Source of the DNA: Sandaracinus sp.
GTDB lineage: Bacteria; Myxococcota_A; Polyangia; Polyangiales; Houyiibacteriaceae
Reading direction: 5' to 3'
Assembly (NCBI GenBank): GCA_002699025.1
Contig: PABA01000162.1
Coordinates: 1-64,000 of the forward strand
DNA: 64,000 bases
Position 1 is the first letter of the stretch, and each line of letters opens with the position of its first letter. Below are positions 1 to 8,631 of this stretch, piece by piece. The position numbers were made by a program, and so were the translations under genes. The notes beneath the pieces were generated by a model, which searched no databases, was not told the DNA's origin, and was given only the letters and a program-made list of their open reading frames with translations.

Positions 1-72
1 CGCGAGCACCCAGGTGGTGCTCCCGACGTCCAGGGCGATGTACAGGGCGGGCTCGTTGTCGTAGGTCTTCAT
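1..72 (-). CDS. IS110-like transposase, N-terminal fragment (runs off left edge)
   Basis: Reading the minus strand from the ATG at 70-72 gives 24 codons to the window edge: MKTYDNEPALYIALDVGS followed by TTWVLA. A short hydrophobic strand with an acidic residue (IALDVGS), followed by a Thr/Trp stretch, resembles the start of the RuvC-like DEDD domain of IS110-family transposases, which act by a strand-transfer mechanism without long terminal repeats. Only the N-terminus is visible, so integrity and family are uncertain. No terminal repeats can be assessed. Confidence 0.5.
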   Translation of the reverse strand, partial: MKTYDNEPALYIALDVGSTTWVLA

Positions 73-309
73 CGGGGGTCGTCTCCGTTGGCTTGGGTTC
101 TTGACGTCGCAAGTCTGCCGGATTCGACCCCCTTCATTGCATCTCTGCCCTTGCCCGTGCCCGCGGGGCCGAGGGCTGATCGAGCATCCCACCGAACCAC
201 TCCGCCCCCAGTCCGCCCCCCGTCCGGTCAGCGCGGGCGGGCCGGGCTCCTCTCGCCACCGGCACGGGCACGGGTCTTCGCGATCCCCGCCCCCGGCGGG
301 CGCGGATTC

Positions 310-2469
310 TCAGCGCGGGATGGGCTTCAGGTTCAGCCCTGCGGCGTAGGCGTAGCTCACGAAGGCGTCGAAGCCGTAGATCACCACGCCCACCGGCGCG
401 TCCGCGAGCACCGTGTGCACGCCGTCGTTCTGCTCCCCGTCACGCACGATGTCCGAGGCGTCGCAGTCCGGCGCGCCGTCCGGGCACGCGCCCACCTCCG
501 GGAAGCTCAGCTGGCAGCGATGCACCACCTGCTCGGGCGGCGGGTCCCCGGGCATGCGCTCGATGCCGTCCGCCGGCGCGGTCGTGCAGAAGCGCTCGTC
601 GAGAGGGTCCCCGTCGAGCAGCACCTGCGTGTCCGCGTCCGCCGTGATGATCACGTAGTCGAAGGCGTAGAGGTTCGGCGTCAGGAAGACGTAGTCCTGC
701 CGGTACTGCTCGACCGGCGGCACCGCCACGATCGCCGGGTCGCCGCCCGGGTACTCGTTCGGGATGCCGATCGCCTGCTGCGAGGGGAGCACCTGCAGCA
801 CGGCCACCGGCTTGCCCTCGAGCGCCGTCAGGATGAAGTCCGACGAGGCCCGCAGGATCACCGACTCGTACTGCGCGAGGGTCACCCGGTCGTCGGGCGC
901 CGGCAGGGTCGTCACGATCGTCGTGTCGCCCGGCGCGACCGCCACCACGCGCACCCACTCGCGCTCGTTCACCTCCGCCACGCTGTCCCGGAGCGGGTCG
1001 AGGAAGGCGTCGTTCAGCGAGGCCGTCCGCGGCGGCATCTTCGCGATGTAGAAGAGCGAGCCCAGCACGTCGTCGCCGAAGAGCTGGTCCTCGAGGTGGT
1101 CCGCGCAGCAGAGCCGCGTCGTGTACGTGTCGAAGCGCGGCGCGTCCGACGCCTCGCTGCCGACGAAGACGCTCACGGGCTGCGAGGACTCGATGCGCGT
1201 CCCCGTGAAGTCGGCGTTCAGCCCGTCGGTCTCGAGGTTCAGCACGTCGAACGGCCCGAGCTCCACCATCAGCTCGTCGCGGCTGGCGAGCGTCGGGATC
1301 CCGGCCGCTTCGTTGCCGACGACCTGGAAGACCCGGTCGCCCATGGTGAGGTTCACCACCGAGCGCTCCGTGCCGCCGAGGATGGTCAGGAAGGCGCGCA
1401 GGTCCTCGTCGTCGCGCGTGGGATCGAAGTCCACCTCCACGCAGCCCGGCTCCTCCGGATCGCAGTCGCCGTCGGCGATGGTCTGCGGCCAGCCGACCAC
1501 CGTGTAGGTCGTGCTCACGGCGCTCGTCGGGTAGAGCAGCGAGGCGTCGTTCGAGAAGACCCCCGCGTTGCTGAGCGGGTTGAACTGGTAGGCGATGATC
1601 GGGAACTGCGAGCGCACCCGATAGCCCTGCGAGGTGAGCGCCGTATGCGTGCCGTCGTTCTGCCCGCTGGCGTCCTCGCTCACGCGGCAGAAGCAGGGCG
1701 GGGAGCCCGCGCAGACGCAGACCTCGTCACCGGGGCAGCTCTCCGGGTCCGAGGTGCAGAGCTGGTTGCTCGACGAGCCGTCCACCTCGCGCCGCGGCAG
1801 CTCGAGCACCTCGAGATCGCCGGGGAGGAGCGCGACCCGCTCCACCTCGCGGATCATCGGCTCCTCGCCGTAGGGCGCGTCGTTCACCTCGACGACGACC
1901 TCGCTGGTGAGCGGCGAGGGGTTCGAGACGACGATGGCGTACTGCTGGCTCGAGGCGTCACGCCCGGCGCCGAGGGCCGCGTTGTCGAGGTCGGCCGCGT
2001 AGAACTCGCAGCCCTGGTAGCTCTTCTCGGAGATGGCGACGTCGCAGAGGTTCTGGCAGGCGCCGTCCCGGCAGACGAAGCCCTCGTCGAGCATGCACTC
2101 CTCGATCAGCTCGAAGTCGTTCCCCGTGTCGCCACAGCGCACGGCGTCCCCGCCGCGGCAGAAGATCTGACCGGGGCGGCACACGGCGCAGCCGATGTCC
2201 GCCACGCACATCAGAGGCTGGCCCTCCTCGTCGAGCTGGGCCGCGCAGTCCTCGCGCACCGGACGCAGGAACTCGCCGGCCATCTCGCAGGTGTTCCAGA
2301 CCGTGCCCGTGCAGGCCTGGCTGTTCGGCGTGAAGCAGACGAAGCCGCCGTCGACGATCGGGTTGGGCTCGCCGCCGTCGAGGCGGGAGGGGCCGTCGTC
2401 GTCGCCGCAGCTGCTCAGGGTGGCGAGGGCGCCGGTGAGGAGAAGGAAGAGAAGAGTGCGCACGGACAT
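310..2469 (-). CDS. IgGFc-binding-like surface lipoprotein
   Basis: 719 aa. The N-terminus is a lipoprotein signal (MSVRTLLFLLLTGAL, lipobox LSSC, Cys21), followed by an Asp-rich linker. Residues about 40-135 are Cys-rich with paired CxxG/CxxC-like spacing. The remainder is a long beta-rich region with motifs typical of the IgGFc_binding family: QYAIVVSNPSPL, the segment around YRVRSQFPIIAYQFNPL, and a late GVVIYGFDAFVSYAYAAG. In myxobacteria these proteins are abundant, lipid-anchored and of unknown ligand. The start at 2469 was chosen because it begins the signal peptide; the frame is open further upstream without a signal. It lies 109 bp downstream of another lipoprotein on the same strand. 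A role in adhesion or surface binding is inferred from the family name only. Confidence 0.8.
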   Translation of the reverse strand: MSVRTLLFLLLTGALATLSSCGDDDGPSRLDGGEPNPIVDGGFVCFTPNSQACTGTVWNTCEMAGEFLRPVREDCAAQLDEEGQPLMCVADIGCAVCRPGQIFCRGGDAVRCGDTGNDFELIEECMLDEGFVCRDGACQNLCDVAISEKSYQGCEFYAADLDNAALGAGRDASSQQYAIVVSNPSPLTSEVVVEVNDAPYGEEPMIREVERVALLPGDLEVLELPRREVDGSSSNQLCTSDPESCPGDEVCVCAGSPPCFCRVSEDASGQNDGTHTALTSQGYRVRSQFPIIAYQFNPLSNAGVFSNDASLLYPTSAVSTTYTVVGWPQTIADGDCDPEEPGCVEVDFDPTRDDEDLRAFLTILGGTERSVVNLTMGDRVFQVVGNEAAGIPTLASRDELMVELGPFDVLNLETDGLNADFTGTRIESSQPVSVFVGSEASDAPRFDTYTTRLCCADHLEDQLFGDDVLGSLFYIAKMPPRTASLNDAFLDPLRDSVAEVNEREWVRVVAVAPGDTTIVTTLPAPDDRVTLAQYESVILRASSDFILTALEGKPVAVLQVLPSQQAIGIPNEYPGGDPAIVAVPPVEQYRQDYVFLTPNLYAFDYVIITADADTQVLLDGDPLDERFCTTAPADGIERMPGDPPPEQVVHRCQLSFPEVGACPDGAPDCDASDIVRDGEQNDGVHTVLADAPVGVVIYGFDAFVSYAYAAGLNLKPIPR

Positions 2470-2578
2470 GTCTCGGGAACGAAGATAGCCCGGCACGCGC
2501 CTGCGCGCCGGGCGAAGTCCGGCACCGACCCACGCGCGTGGGCCGGGCCGGGGAGAGGGGCCGGGGAGAGGTATCGGC

Positions 2579-4735
2579 TCAGCGCTGGGCCGTGAAGATG
2601 TCGAGCGCCCAGGCATCCCAGTCGTCGTCACCGAGGTCGCCGTAGCTCACCTCGTCGAAGTCGAAGCCGGGGATGCTGATCGCGTAGACGACCCAGGTCA
2701 CGAAGCCGCTCGAGATGTCGTCGATCTCGGGGATCGAGCTCAGGTCCGGGATCGGCGCGAACTGCTGGCTACCGGGCACGAACATGCGCCAGGCCGGGTT
2801 CCCGTCGCCGCCGACCATCAGCACCAGGTGCAGGTCCGGCTCCACGCCCCCGTCGGTCTCCCAGCGGAGGACGCGGTCGCTCGGCATGCGCTCCCCGAAG
2901 GCCGGCGCCGTCGCCACGGGCACGCCGAGGAAGCCGTCCACGACGACCTCCGAGTCCACGCGCCGGATGCCCTCGCGCACGACGTGCGTGCTCGGGTCCG
3001 CGTCGAAGTCGCCCGTCACCCAGGACGCCTGCACGCGGTAGCGCCCGTCCGAGAGCGAGCCGAGGAGCGCCGGCTGGGCGAAGAAGCGGAAGGGGCGGTC
3101 CGTCGAGCGGCGCCGCACCTCGTCGACGAGGTCGCCCTCGCTCCGTCGCACGATCACGCCCTCACCGCCGAGGTCGATGTCCGCGTTCACGACGAAGCGG
3201 TCGGGCCCGTTCCGCCCGGGTCCGGGGATCCCGTCGAGCTGCACGTCGAGGTAGTGATCGAGCGGGATGTTCATGATGATCTCGACGCCCGTGACCTCCT
3301 CGCCGGGGCCGGCGAGGACGTTCCGCGCGACGCCCATCACGTAGGGGATGAACTCGCCCGTCGTCTCGTTCTCGAGGCCGCCGAGCGCATACACGGCGAA
3401 GGCCGAGGGGCGCACGAAGATGCGGTACGGGTAGCCGCGCTCGCCGAGCGGCTCCTCGAGCACCCGGGGCTGCCCGCCGCCGAGGCTCGGGTCCGGGTTC
3501 AGGCAGAAGCGATCGTCGCCCGGGCAGGGCTGGGTCGTCTGCACGTAGGACACGCGGCGCCACCCCTCGCGGGCCGGCGGGATGATGTCCCAGGGGTTCG
3601 GCCCGAGCTCGTTCGGGCCGAGGAAGACGAGCTCGCCCGAGACGAAGGAGCCGCTGCGGCCGCGCCCGGGCGGCAGCTCACCGGAGCCCTCGCCGCACAT
3701 CGGGTCCTGCCAGGGGACGAGGAAGATGGTCACGTCCCGCGCGTCGAAGGCCACGAAGGAGGTCTTCTCGTAGCAGAACTTCGCGGCGTGGATCGTCGCC
3801 GGCGGCGCCACGTCCGGGCCCGAGAAGGCGATCTGGCCCATCAGGTTCGTGAGCCCCTGGTGCTCCGTGGAGAGGTCCTCGCCGAGGACGACGAAGGCCT
3901 CCGGCACGGGCGCCCCCGTGGTCGCGTCGATGACGCTGACGTTGATCGTGCCCTCGATCGGGCCGCCGCCGAGGCCGCCCTCGAAAGGGTCGGAGCTCTC
4001 GAAGTACTCGAAGCCGTCCTCGATGACGATCTCCGAGCCGTCCTCCCCGCTGACGATGCGCACGTCGACCGCGCCGACGGTGCCGGCCGGTGAGTCGCAG
4101 GTGATGCGGGTCTCGCTGACGACCTCGACGTCCGTGCACTCCTCCTCGCCGAAGAGGACGCGGTCGCCCTCCGCGAAGGCCGTGCCGCTGCCGGTGAGGG
4201 TCACGTAGGTGCCGCCGGAGGTCGACCCCCGGTCCGGCTCGATGAACGCCTGGTCGTAGACGTAGCCGTCCGGGAGGGTCGCCTCGGCGCCGGGCTGCTG
4301 CACGCTCACGTCCGCCGGGCCGGGCTCGCCCGCCGGGAGGACGATCGCGAGCCGGTTGCCGTCGATGCGCTCCGTGTCCGCGGGCTGCACCATGCGCCCG
4401 CCCACGGTGACGATGGCCTCGGCGGTGAAGCCCGTGCCGCGGACCAGGGCGGAGTTGCCCCCGGTGAACGGCCCATGGCCGGGCTCGACCCGGGCCACCG
4501 TGAGGCGCGTGCCGCCGATGCCCGAGTCCGGGAAACCCATGCTCCCGTCGGGGCCAGCGTCGGAGTCCGCCCGCCCGCTCGGGAGCGGCGGCGGCGTGAG
4601 CCCCTCGAGCTCGCTGCAGCCCGTGAGCCCGCCGAACGCGGCGAGCATGGCGGCCACGATGAGCGAGGCGCGCGCGCGGCTCCCTCGCCCATCTCGCGCG
4701 TATTCGCGCCGTCCCTCAAGCAAGCTCGCCATCAT
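2579..4735 (-). CDS. TIG-domain lipoprotein with carboxypeptidase-regulatory-like fold
   Basis: 718 aa. After a basic N-terminus there is a hydrophobic segment ending in lipobox LTGC (Cys40), so it is probably exported and lipidated. Two IPT/TIG immunoglobulin-like domains follow in tandem, about residues 75-155 (VARVEPGHGPFTGGNSALV) and 156-240 (FIEPDRGSTSGGTYVTL). Next is a region starting GTINVSVIDATTGAPVPEAF that resembles carboxypeptidase-regulatory/CnaB-type beta sandwiches. The C-terminal half is not recognised. Two ATGs in a row (4733-4735, 4730-4732) are preceded by GGGGA, so the start may be either. A plausible -35/-10 lies upstream at 4928-4955. It is probably a structural or adhesive surface protein. 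Confidence 0.8.
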   Translation of the reverse strand: MMASLLEGRREYARDGRGSRARASLIVAAMLAAFGGLTGCSELEGLTPPPLPSGRADSDAGPDGSMGFPDSGIGGTRLTVARVEPGHGPFTGGNSALVRGTGFTAEAIVTVGGRMVQPADTERIDGNRLAIVLPAGEPGPADVSVQQPGAEATLPDGYVYDQAFIEPDRGSTSGGTYVTLTGSGTAFAEGDRVLFGEEECTDVEVVSETRITCDSPAGTVGAVDVRIVSGEDGSEIVIEDGFEYFESSDPFEGGLGGGPIEGTINVSVIDATTGAPVPEAFVVLGEDLSTEHQGLTNLMGQIAFSGPDVAPPATIHAAKFCYEKTSFVAFDARDVTIFLVPWQDPMCGEGSGELPPGRGRSGSFVSGELVFLGPNELGPNPWDIIPPAREGWRRVSYVQTTQPCPGDDRFCLNPDPSLGGGQPRVLEEPLGERGYPYRIFVRPSAFAVYALGGLENETTGEFIPYVMGVARNVLAGPGEEVTGVEIIMNIPLDHYLDVQLDGIPGPGRNGPDRFVVNADIDLGGEGVIVRRSEGDLVDEVRRRSTDRPFRFFAQPALLGSLSDGRYRVQASWVTGDFDADPSTHVVREGIRRVDSEVVVDGFLGVPVATAPAFGERMPSDRVLRWETDGGVEPDLHLVLMVGGDGNPAWRMFVPGSQQFAPIPDLSSIPEIDDISSGFVTWVVYAISIPGFDFDEVSYGDLGDDDWDAWALDIFTAQR

Positions 4736-4927
4736 CGAAGTCCCCGCCCGTGCGTGGTGTCTCTGCGTGTCGCGCGGCCTCCCGTCGGAGCGCCGCGCCT
4801 CCCCGGCCTGACCACGGGCGCCTTCGCGCTCCGCCACGCCCCCCTTCGACGAGCCCCGTCGAGAATCGACCGCGGGCCCCGGCGCGCCGGAATCGCCGGT
4901 GAATAGCGAGGGAAAGGCGCAGGGTGA

Positions 4928-4955
4928 AGTATCGGGGCGCCGAGCCCGAAGTCAA
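4928..4955 (-). promoter_or_regulatory. predicted sigma-70-type promoter for the TIG lipoprotein
   Basis: On the minus strand TTGACT (4950-4955) is separated by 16 bases from GATACT (4928-4933). This is the best consensus-like pair in the 346-bp gap between the lipoprotein and the divergent metallophosphoesterase gene. It would give a leader of about 185 nt. The rest of the gap shows no other clear feature. Confidence 0.4.
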
Positions 4956-5081
4956 GCCGGGCCCGGCGCGGCCCCACTCGTTCGAGCGCGCCGAAGGATC
5001 GGCAACGAGGAGGTGCGCTCGCGCCCCGTCGGCACTACGAATTGCGCGTCCGGTCCGCCCTTTGCCTACCCTCGCCTTCCC

Positions 5082-6188
5082 GTGAACCTCGTCCGCATCG
5101 TCGTCAGCGACCTGCACCTCGGCAGCGGTAGCCGCCCCGGTGAGCTGAACCCGTACGAGGATTTCTTCCACGACGAGCGCTTCGCGGACTTCATCCGCCA
5201 CTACCTCCGGGACACGGGCGAGGACGTGGGCATCGAGCTGATCCTCAACGGGGACATCTTCGACCTGCTGAAGATCCGCATCGGCGGCGTCTGGCCCGTG
5301 GAGATCACCGACGAGATCGCCACCGAGAAGCTCCGCCAGTGCCTCGACGGGCACCCGATCTTCGTGCGGACGCTGAAGGAATTCATGGCGGATCCGAAGA
5401 ACCGGATCACCTACCTGCCCGGCAACCACGACCTCGACATGTGGTTCCAGGGCCCGCAGGACCTGCTGCGCCGCTACGTCGCGCCCGGCGACGCCGGCGA
5501 GCGGGTGCGCTTCGTGACCCACTCGGACACCTACTACCTCCCCGAGGGGATCCAGATCCGCCACGGGCACCAGCTCGAGCGCATCCACCGCGTCGACTAC
5601 CGCAGCATGACCCGGCGCCTGGCGGACGGCCGGGAGATCCTCGCGCTCCCCTGGGGCAGCCTCTGGATCCTCGAGGTGCTGAACCCGCTGAAGACCTTCC
5701 GGAGCCACATCGACCGCATCCAGCCGCTCGGCCGTTTCATGTGGGCGAGCCTGCTGCTCGACCCGAGCTTCGTGATGCGCTTCCTCTGGTACTCCACGAA
5801 GAACTTCTTCAAGCACCGCATCTTCAAGCTCGAGGCCTGGCGCGACCGGCTGCGGGCGATCCCGCGGCTGGTGCGCGAAGAGGTGATCTCGCTGACCGGC
5901 GGCTACGACGAGAACGCGATGCGCGAGCTGGCCCGCATGCGGGGGGCGCACACGCTGATCGTCGGGCACAGCCACGGGCCGCGCTATCTGCAGCTGCCGA
6001 ACGGGAAGACGCTGGTGAACACCGGCACGTGGGTGAAGATGATCAACCTGGACCTGCAGTACCTCGGGCAGGACAGCGGGCTCACCTACGCGGTGATCGA
6101 GTACGACGACGAGGGGAAGCCCAAGACGACGCTGATGCGGTGGTACGGTCGGAGGCAGTCGTGCGAGGTCGTGCCCTACGCGGATTGA
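5082..6188 (+). CDS. calcineurin-type metallophosphoesterase
   Basis: 368 aa, assigned a GTG start because the conserved fold begins at once (VNLVRIVVSDLHLGSG). The metal-binding blocks are complete: DLH (residues 10-12), GDIFD (57-61), GNHD (114-117) and a late VGHSHGP. This matches the calcineurin-like phosphoesterase superfamily and is closest in style to UDP-2,3-diacylglucosamine hydrolase/LpxH-like and YbbF-like enzymes, but the substrate cannot be read from sequence. No signal peptide is visible, so it is probably cytosolic or peripheral. A -10-like TACCCT at 5067-5072 lies just before the start, implying a very short leader. Its 3' end overlaps the next gene by 28 bp, so the two are probably cotranscribed. 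Confidence 0.9.
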   Translation: MNLVRIVVSDLHLGSGSRPGELNPYEDFFHDERFADFIRHYLRDTGEDVGIELILNGDIFDLLKIRIGGVWPVEITDEIATEKLRQCLDGHPIFVRTLKEFMADPKNRITYLPGNHDLDMWFQGPQDLLRRYVAPGDAGERVRFVTHSDTYYLPEGIQIRHGHQLERIHRVDYRSMTRRLADGREILALPWGSLWILEVLNPLKTFRSHIDRIQPLGRFMWASLLLDPSFVMRFLWYSTKNFFKHRIFKLEAWRDRLRAIPRLVREEVISLTGGYDENAMRELARMRGAHTLIVGHSHGPRYLQLPNGKTLVNTGTWVKMINLDLQYLGQDSGLTYAVIEYDDEGKPKTTLMRWYGRRQSCEVVPYAD

Positions 6189-6649
6189 TCGGGGCGCTCG
6201 GGCTGCTCGCCGGGGCCGTGGGCGGCGGCGCGCTCGAGCGGGCCGTCGGCGGGGAGGCGGCGACGAGCCGGGGCGTGGCGGCGGCGCAGGAAGCGCCGGC
6301 GCAGGACGCACCGACGCAGGAGGTGGCGCGGCTCGAAGCGCCGGAGCGGATCGAGGTGGGTGATCGGGCACGGGTGACCCTGCGCGTGGACGTGGCGCCG
6401 GACGTGCCGGTGCTGGTGACGCCGCGGAGCGAGGGGGCGGCGCTCGAGGTGGTGCGGGGGCGGCTCCTGCGCGCGGACGCGGCGGATGCCGAGGCGCGGC
6501 CGCTCCGCTTCGAGGTCCCGGTGGTGGCGCGGACGGCAGGCGTGGCCGTGCTCCGCGTCCACGTCGCGAGCTTCGTCTGCGAGGGCGAGCGCTGCGAGCC
6601 GCTGGAGGCCGAGGCGACCCTGCAGGTCCGCGTCGAACGCCCTCGCTAG
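6161..6649 (+). CDS. small secreted protein of unknown function
   Basis: 162 aa. GTG start with a good ribosome binding site (GGAGG at 6151-6155, five bases upstream), inside the end of the metallophosphoesterase gene. The N-terminus is basic and then hydrophobic (RALRGLIGALGLLAGAV), consistent with a signal peptide, followed by a Glu/Ala/Pro linker. The C-terminal 100 residues look like one beta-sandwich with a CEGERC pair that could form a disulfide. I do not recognise a family. The 28-bp overlap suggests translational coupling with the phosphoesterase, but the functional link is unknown. Confidence 0.75.
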   Translation: MRGRALRGLIGALGLLAGAVGGGALERAVGGEAATSRGVAAAQEAPAQDAPTQEVARLEAPERIEVGDRARVTLRVDVAPDVPVLVTPRSEGAALEVVRGRLLRADAADAEARPLRFEVPVVARTAGVAVLRVHVASFVCEGERCEPLEAEATLQVRVERPR

Positions 6650-7063
6650 AGGAGGGGACGGGGTCTCGCCGCCTTCGGCGCCGACCGCCTCCGGCGGGGG
6701 GATCGGGGAGCCGAAGCCACGGCCCCACCCCGTCGAACACCGAGCCACGCGAAAACCCGTGCCCGTGCCCGCAGGGGCTGAAGGGCCCGATGGTCGTACC
6801 CGCTCGAACGCGTCGGACCCGCGAGCGCAGCGAGCGAGCGAACGCCCCGACGCGTCTCCTACATGCCGGACACGTCCCCAGTTCCCCGTCCCCCCCAGCC
6901 GAGCGGAGCGAGGCGCCCCGCGAGCGCAGCGAGCTCCTGCATACCCGACACGTCTCCAGTTCCCCGTCCCCCTTCCCCCAAGCCGAGCGGAGCGAGGCGC
7001 CCCCGCGAGCGCAGCGAGCGAAGCCCCTGTCACGTTTCGGCGCCTCGCGGCCACACGTCCCCG
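6650..7063. repeat. intergenic repeat cluster: double hairpin after stop plus two tandem about 78-bp units
   Basis: Directly after the stop at 6649 come two small hairpins (arms GCCGCC/GGCGcc and CCGCC/GGCGG, about 6675-6700) followed by GGGGGGATCGGGG. Further on, two tandem units (about 6865-6935 and 6943-7020) share CCAGTTCCCCGTCCCC, then GCCGAGCGGAGCGAGGCG, then CGCGAGCGCAGCGAGC. The CAGTTCCCCG word and the hairpin layout recur at 60663 and 63561. No convincing gene is present in these 414 bp. Confidence 0.7.
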
Positions 7064-8518
7064 ATGCCGCCCCTCCGTCCGCTCGCCTCCGCGCTCACGC
7101 TCACCGCCGCCCTCGGGCTCGCGCTCCTCCCACCGCAGGTCGCCGACGCCATGTGCACCTGCATGATGCGCCCCCGCCCGCCGCGACCGCGCCCGCCCTC
7201 CGAGCAGTCCATCCTGCTCAGCCGCGCGACCCGCGCCGTGATGATGCGCGACGGGACGCGCACGGTGCTGGCCTTCCAGAACGACTACGTGGGCCCGCCC
7301 GAGGACTTCGCGCTCCTCGTGCCCGTGCCCAGCCTCCTCCGCGAGGACGACGTGCGCACCCTCCCCCACGACGTCTTCCGCCGCCTCGAGGCCGTCGCCG
7401 CGCCGCGCATGATCGAGCTCTGGGAGCAGCCGCCCTGCCCGCAGCGCACGCCCACCACCCGACGGCGCCGCTCGATCGGCGCGCTCGACGCCGTGGGCGC
7501 CTCGGCGAGCGGGCGCCAGGAACGGGCCGCGGCCGGCGCCGACGACGTGCGCGTCCAGCCCGTGCGCGTCGAGGCGCGCTTCTCCGAAGCGGAGTACGAC
7601 ATCACCATCCTCGGCGCCGACGACTCCTTCGCTCTGGAGCGCTGGCTGCGCGCCCACGACTACGAGCTCCCGCCCGGCGCCGGCGCCGTCCTCCGCCCCT
7701 ACGTGCAGCAGGGGATGAAGTTCTTCGTGGCGAAGGTCGACGCGAGCCGCCTCCGCCGCGGCGTCGGGCCGCAGATGCTCTCCCCGCTCCGCTTCCACTT
7801 CGACAGCGAGACCTTCCGCCTCCCCGTGCGCCTCGGCCTGCTCAACTCGGACGGCCTCCAGGACCTGGTCGTGCACGTCCTCGCGCCCGACACGCGCTAC
7901 GAGGCGGCGAACTACCCGAACGCCGTCGCGCCGACGAACCTCCCACTCCACCCGGCGGCGGCGCCCCACTTCGAGCGCGTCTACGACGCCTTCTTCGACA
8001 AGCTCCGCGCGCATCGGCCCGGGACCGTCGTGACCGAGTACGCGGGCCCCGTGAGCGGCCTGCGCCCGCCGCGCCCCTGCCTCGGGTGCGACCGGCCCGG
8101 CCTCAGCGAGCGCGACCTCGACCTCCTGGGCGCAGACGTGCTCCCGAGCCGCGTCGCCGGTGGCCTGGCGCGCCGGATGGTGCTCACGCGGCTCCACTAC
8201 CGCTACGGCCGGAGCGCCCTCCCCGACGACCTCGTCTTCCGCCCGGCGCCGGCGATCCGCGGCGGGCACGAGAACGCCGCCGCTCCGGAGCTCGCGACGC
8301 GGGCTCGGCGCGCCCGGGGGAACCGCTTCGGCGTGCGCTTCATCGCCAAGCACCGCTGGCGCGCGCCCACGACCTGCCGAAGCCCGCGCCGGAACGTCTG
8401 GGGCGGTCGCCCCTGGGGCCCCTTCCCCGACGCGCCGCCGGAGGCGCTCCCGCCGGGCGCGCACGTCCCGCTGGACCGCTGGATCGAGGGGCGCGTGCCG
8501 GCGATCGGGCTGCGCTGA
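7064..8518 (+). CDS. DUF2330 family secreted protein
   Basis: 484 aa. An ATG at 7064 starts a signal peptide (LASALTLTAALGLALLPPQ, then VADA) followed by a MCTCMM motif in the mature N-terminus. The sequence then matches the DUF2330 pattern: VMMRDGTRTVLAFQNDY, FALLVPVPS, FRRLE, and later VTEYAGP. DUF2330 proteins are exported and of unknown function, and are common in Myxococcota, Actinobacteria and cyanobacteria. The open frame extends upstream through repeats without a signal, so the internal ATG was preferred. It converges on the radical SAM gene, with an 18-bp tandem repeat between them. Confidence 0.85.
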   Translation: MPPLRPLASALTLTAALGLALLPPQVADAMCTCMMRPRPPRPRPPSEQSILLSRATRAVMMRDGTRTVLAFQNDYVGPPEDFALLVPVPSLLREDDVRTLPHDVFRRLEAVAAPRMIELWEQPPCPQRTPTTRRRRSIGALDAVGASASGRQERAAAGADDVRVQPVRVEARFSEAEYDITILGADDSFALERWLRAHDYELPPGAGAVLRPYVQQGMKFFVAKVDASRLRRGVGPQMLSPLRFHFDSETFRLPVRLGLLNSDGLQDLVVHVLAPDTRYEAANYPNAVAPTNLPLHPAAAPHFERVYDAFFDKLRAHRPGTVVTEYAGPVSGLRPPRPCLGCDRPGLSERDLDLLGADVLPSRVAGGLARRMVLTRLHYRYGRSALPDDLVFRPAPAIRGGHENAAAPELATRARRARGNRFGVRFIAKHRWRAPTTCRSPRRNVWGGRPWGPFPDAPPEALPPGAHVPLDRWIEGRVPAIGLR

Positions 8519-8537
8519 GGCCCCCACGACCCGCGCT

Positions 8538-8620
8538 GGGCGCTCGGAAGCGAAGGGGCGCTCGGGAGCGAAGGGGCGCTCGGGAGCGAAGGGGCGCTCG
8601 GGAGCGAAGGGCCGCTCGGG
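8538..8620. repeat. 18-bp tandem repeat, four full copies plus a partial one
   Basis: The unit GGGCGCTCGGGAGCGAAG occurs at 8538-8555 (one mismatch), 8556-8573, 8574-8591 and 8592-8609, with a diverged partial copy to about 8620. Each unit contains the small inverted repeat CGCTCGGGAGCG. It lies between two convergent genes, nearly touching the stop of the radical SAM gene. Confidence 0.95.
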
Positions 8621-8631
8621 GCCTCGGCTTC

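Noticed and set aside
88-2595. Very long plus-strand open frame rich in Arg/Val/His
   Set aside because: High GC makes stops rare on the opposite strand; composition is not protein-like and it mirrors the IgGFc-binding gene.
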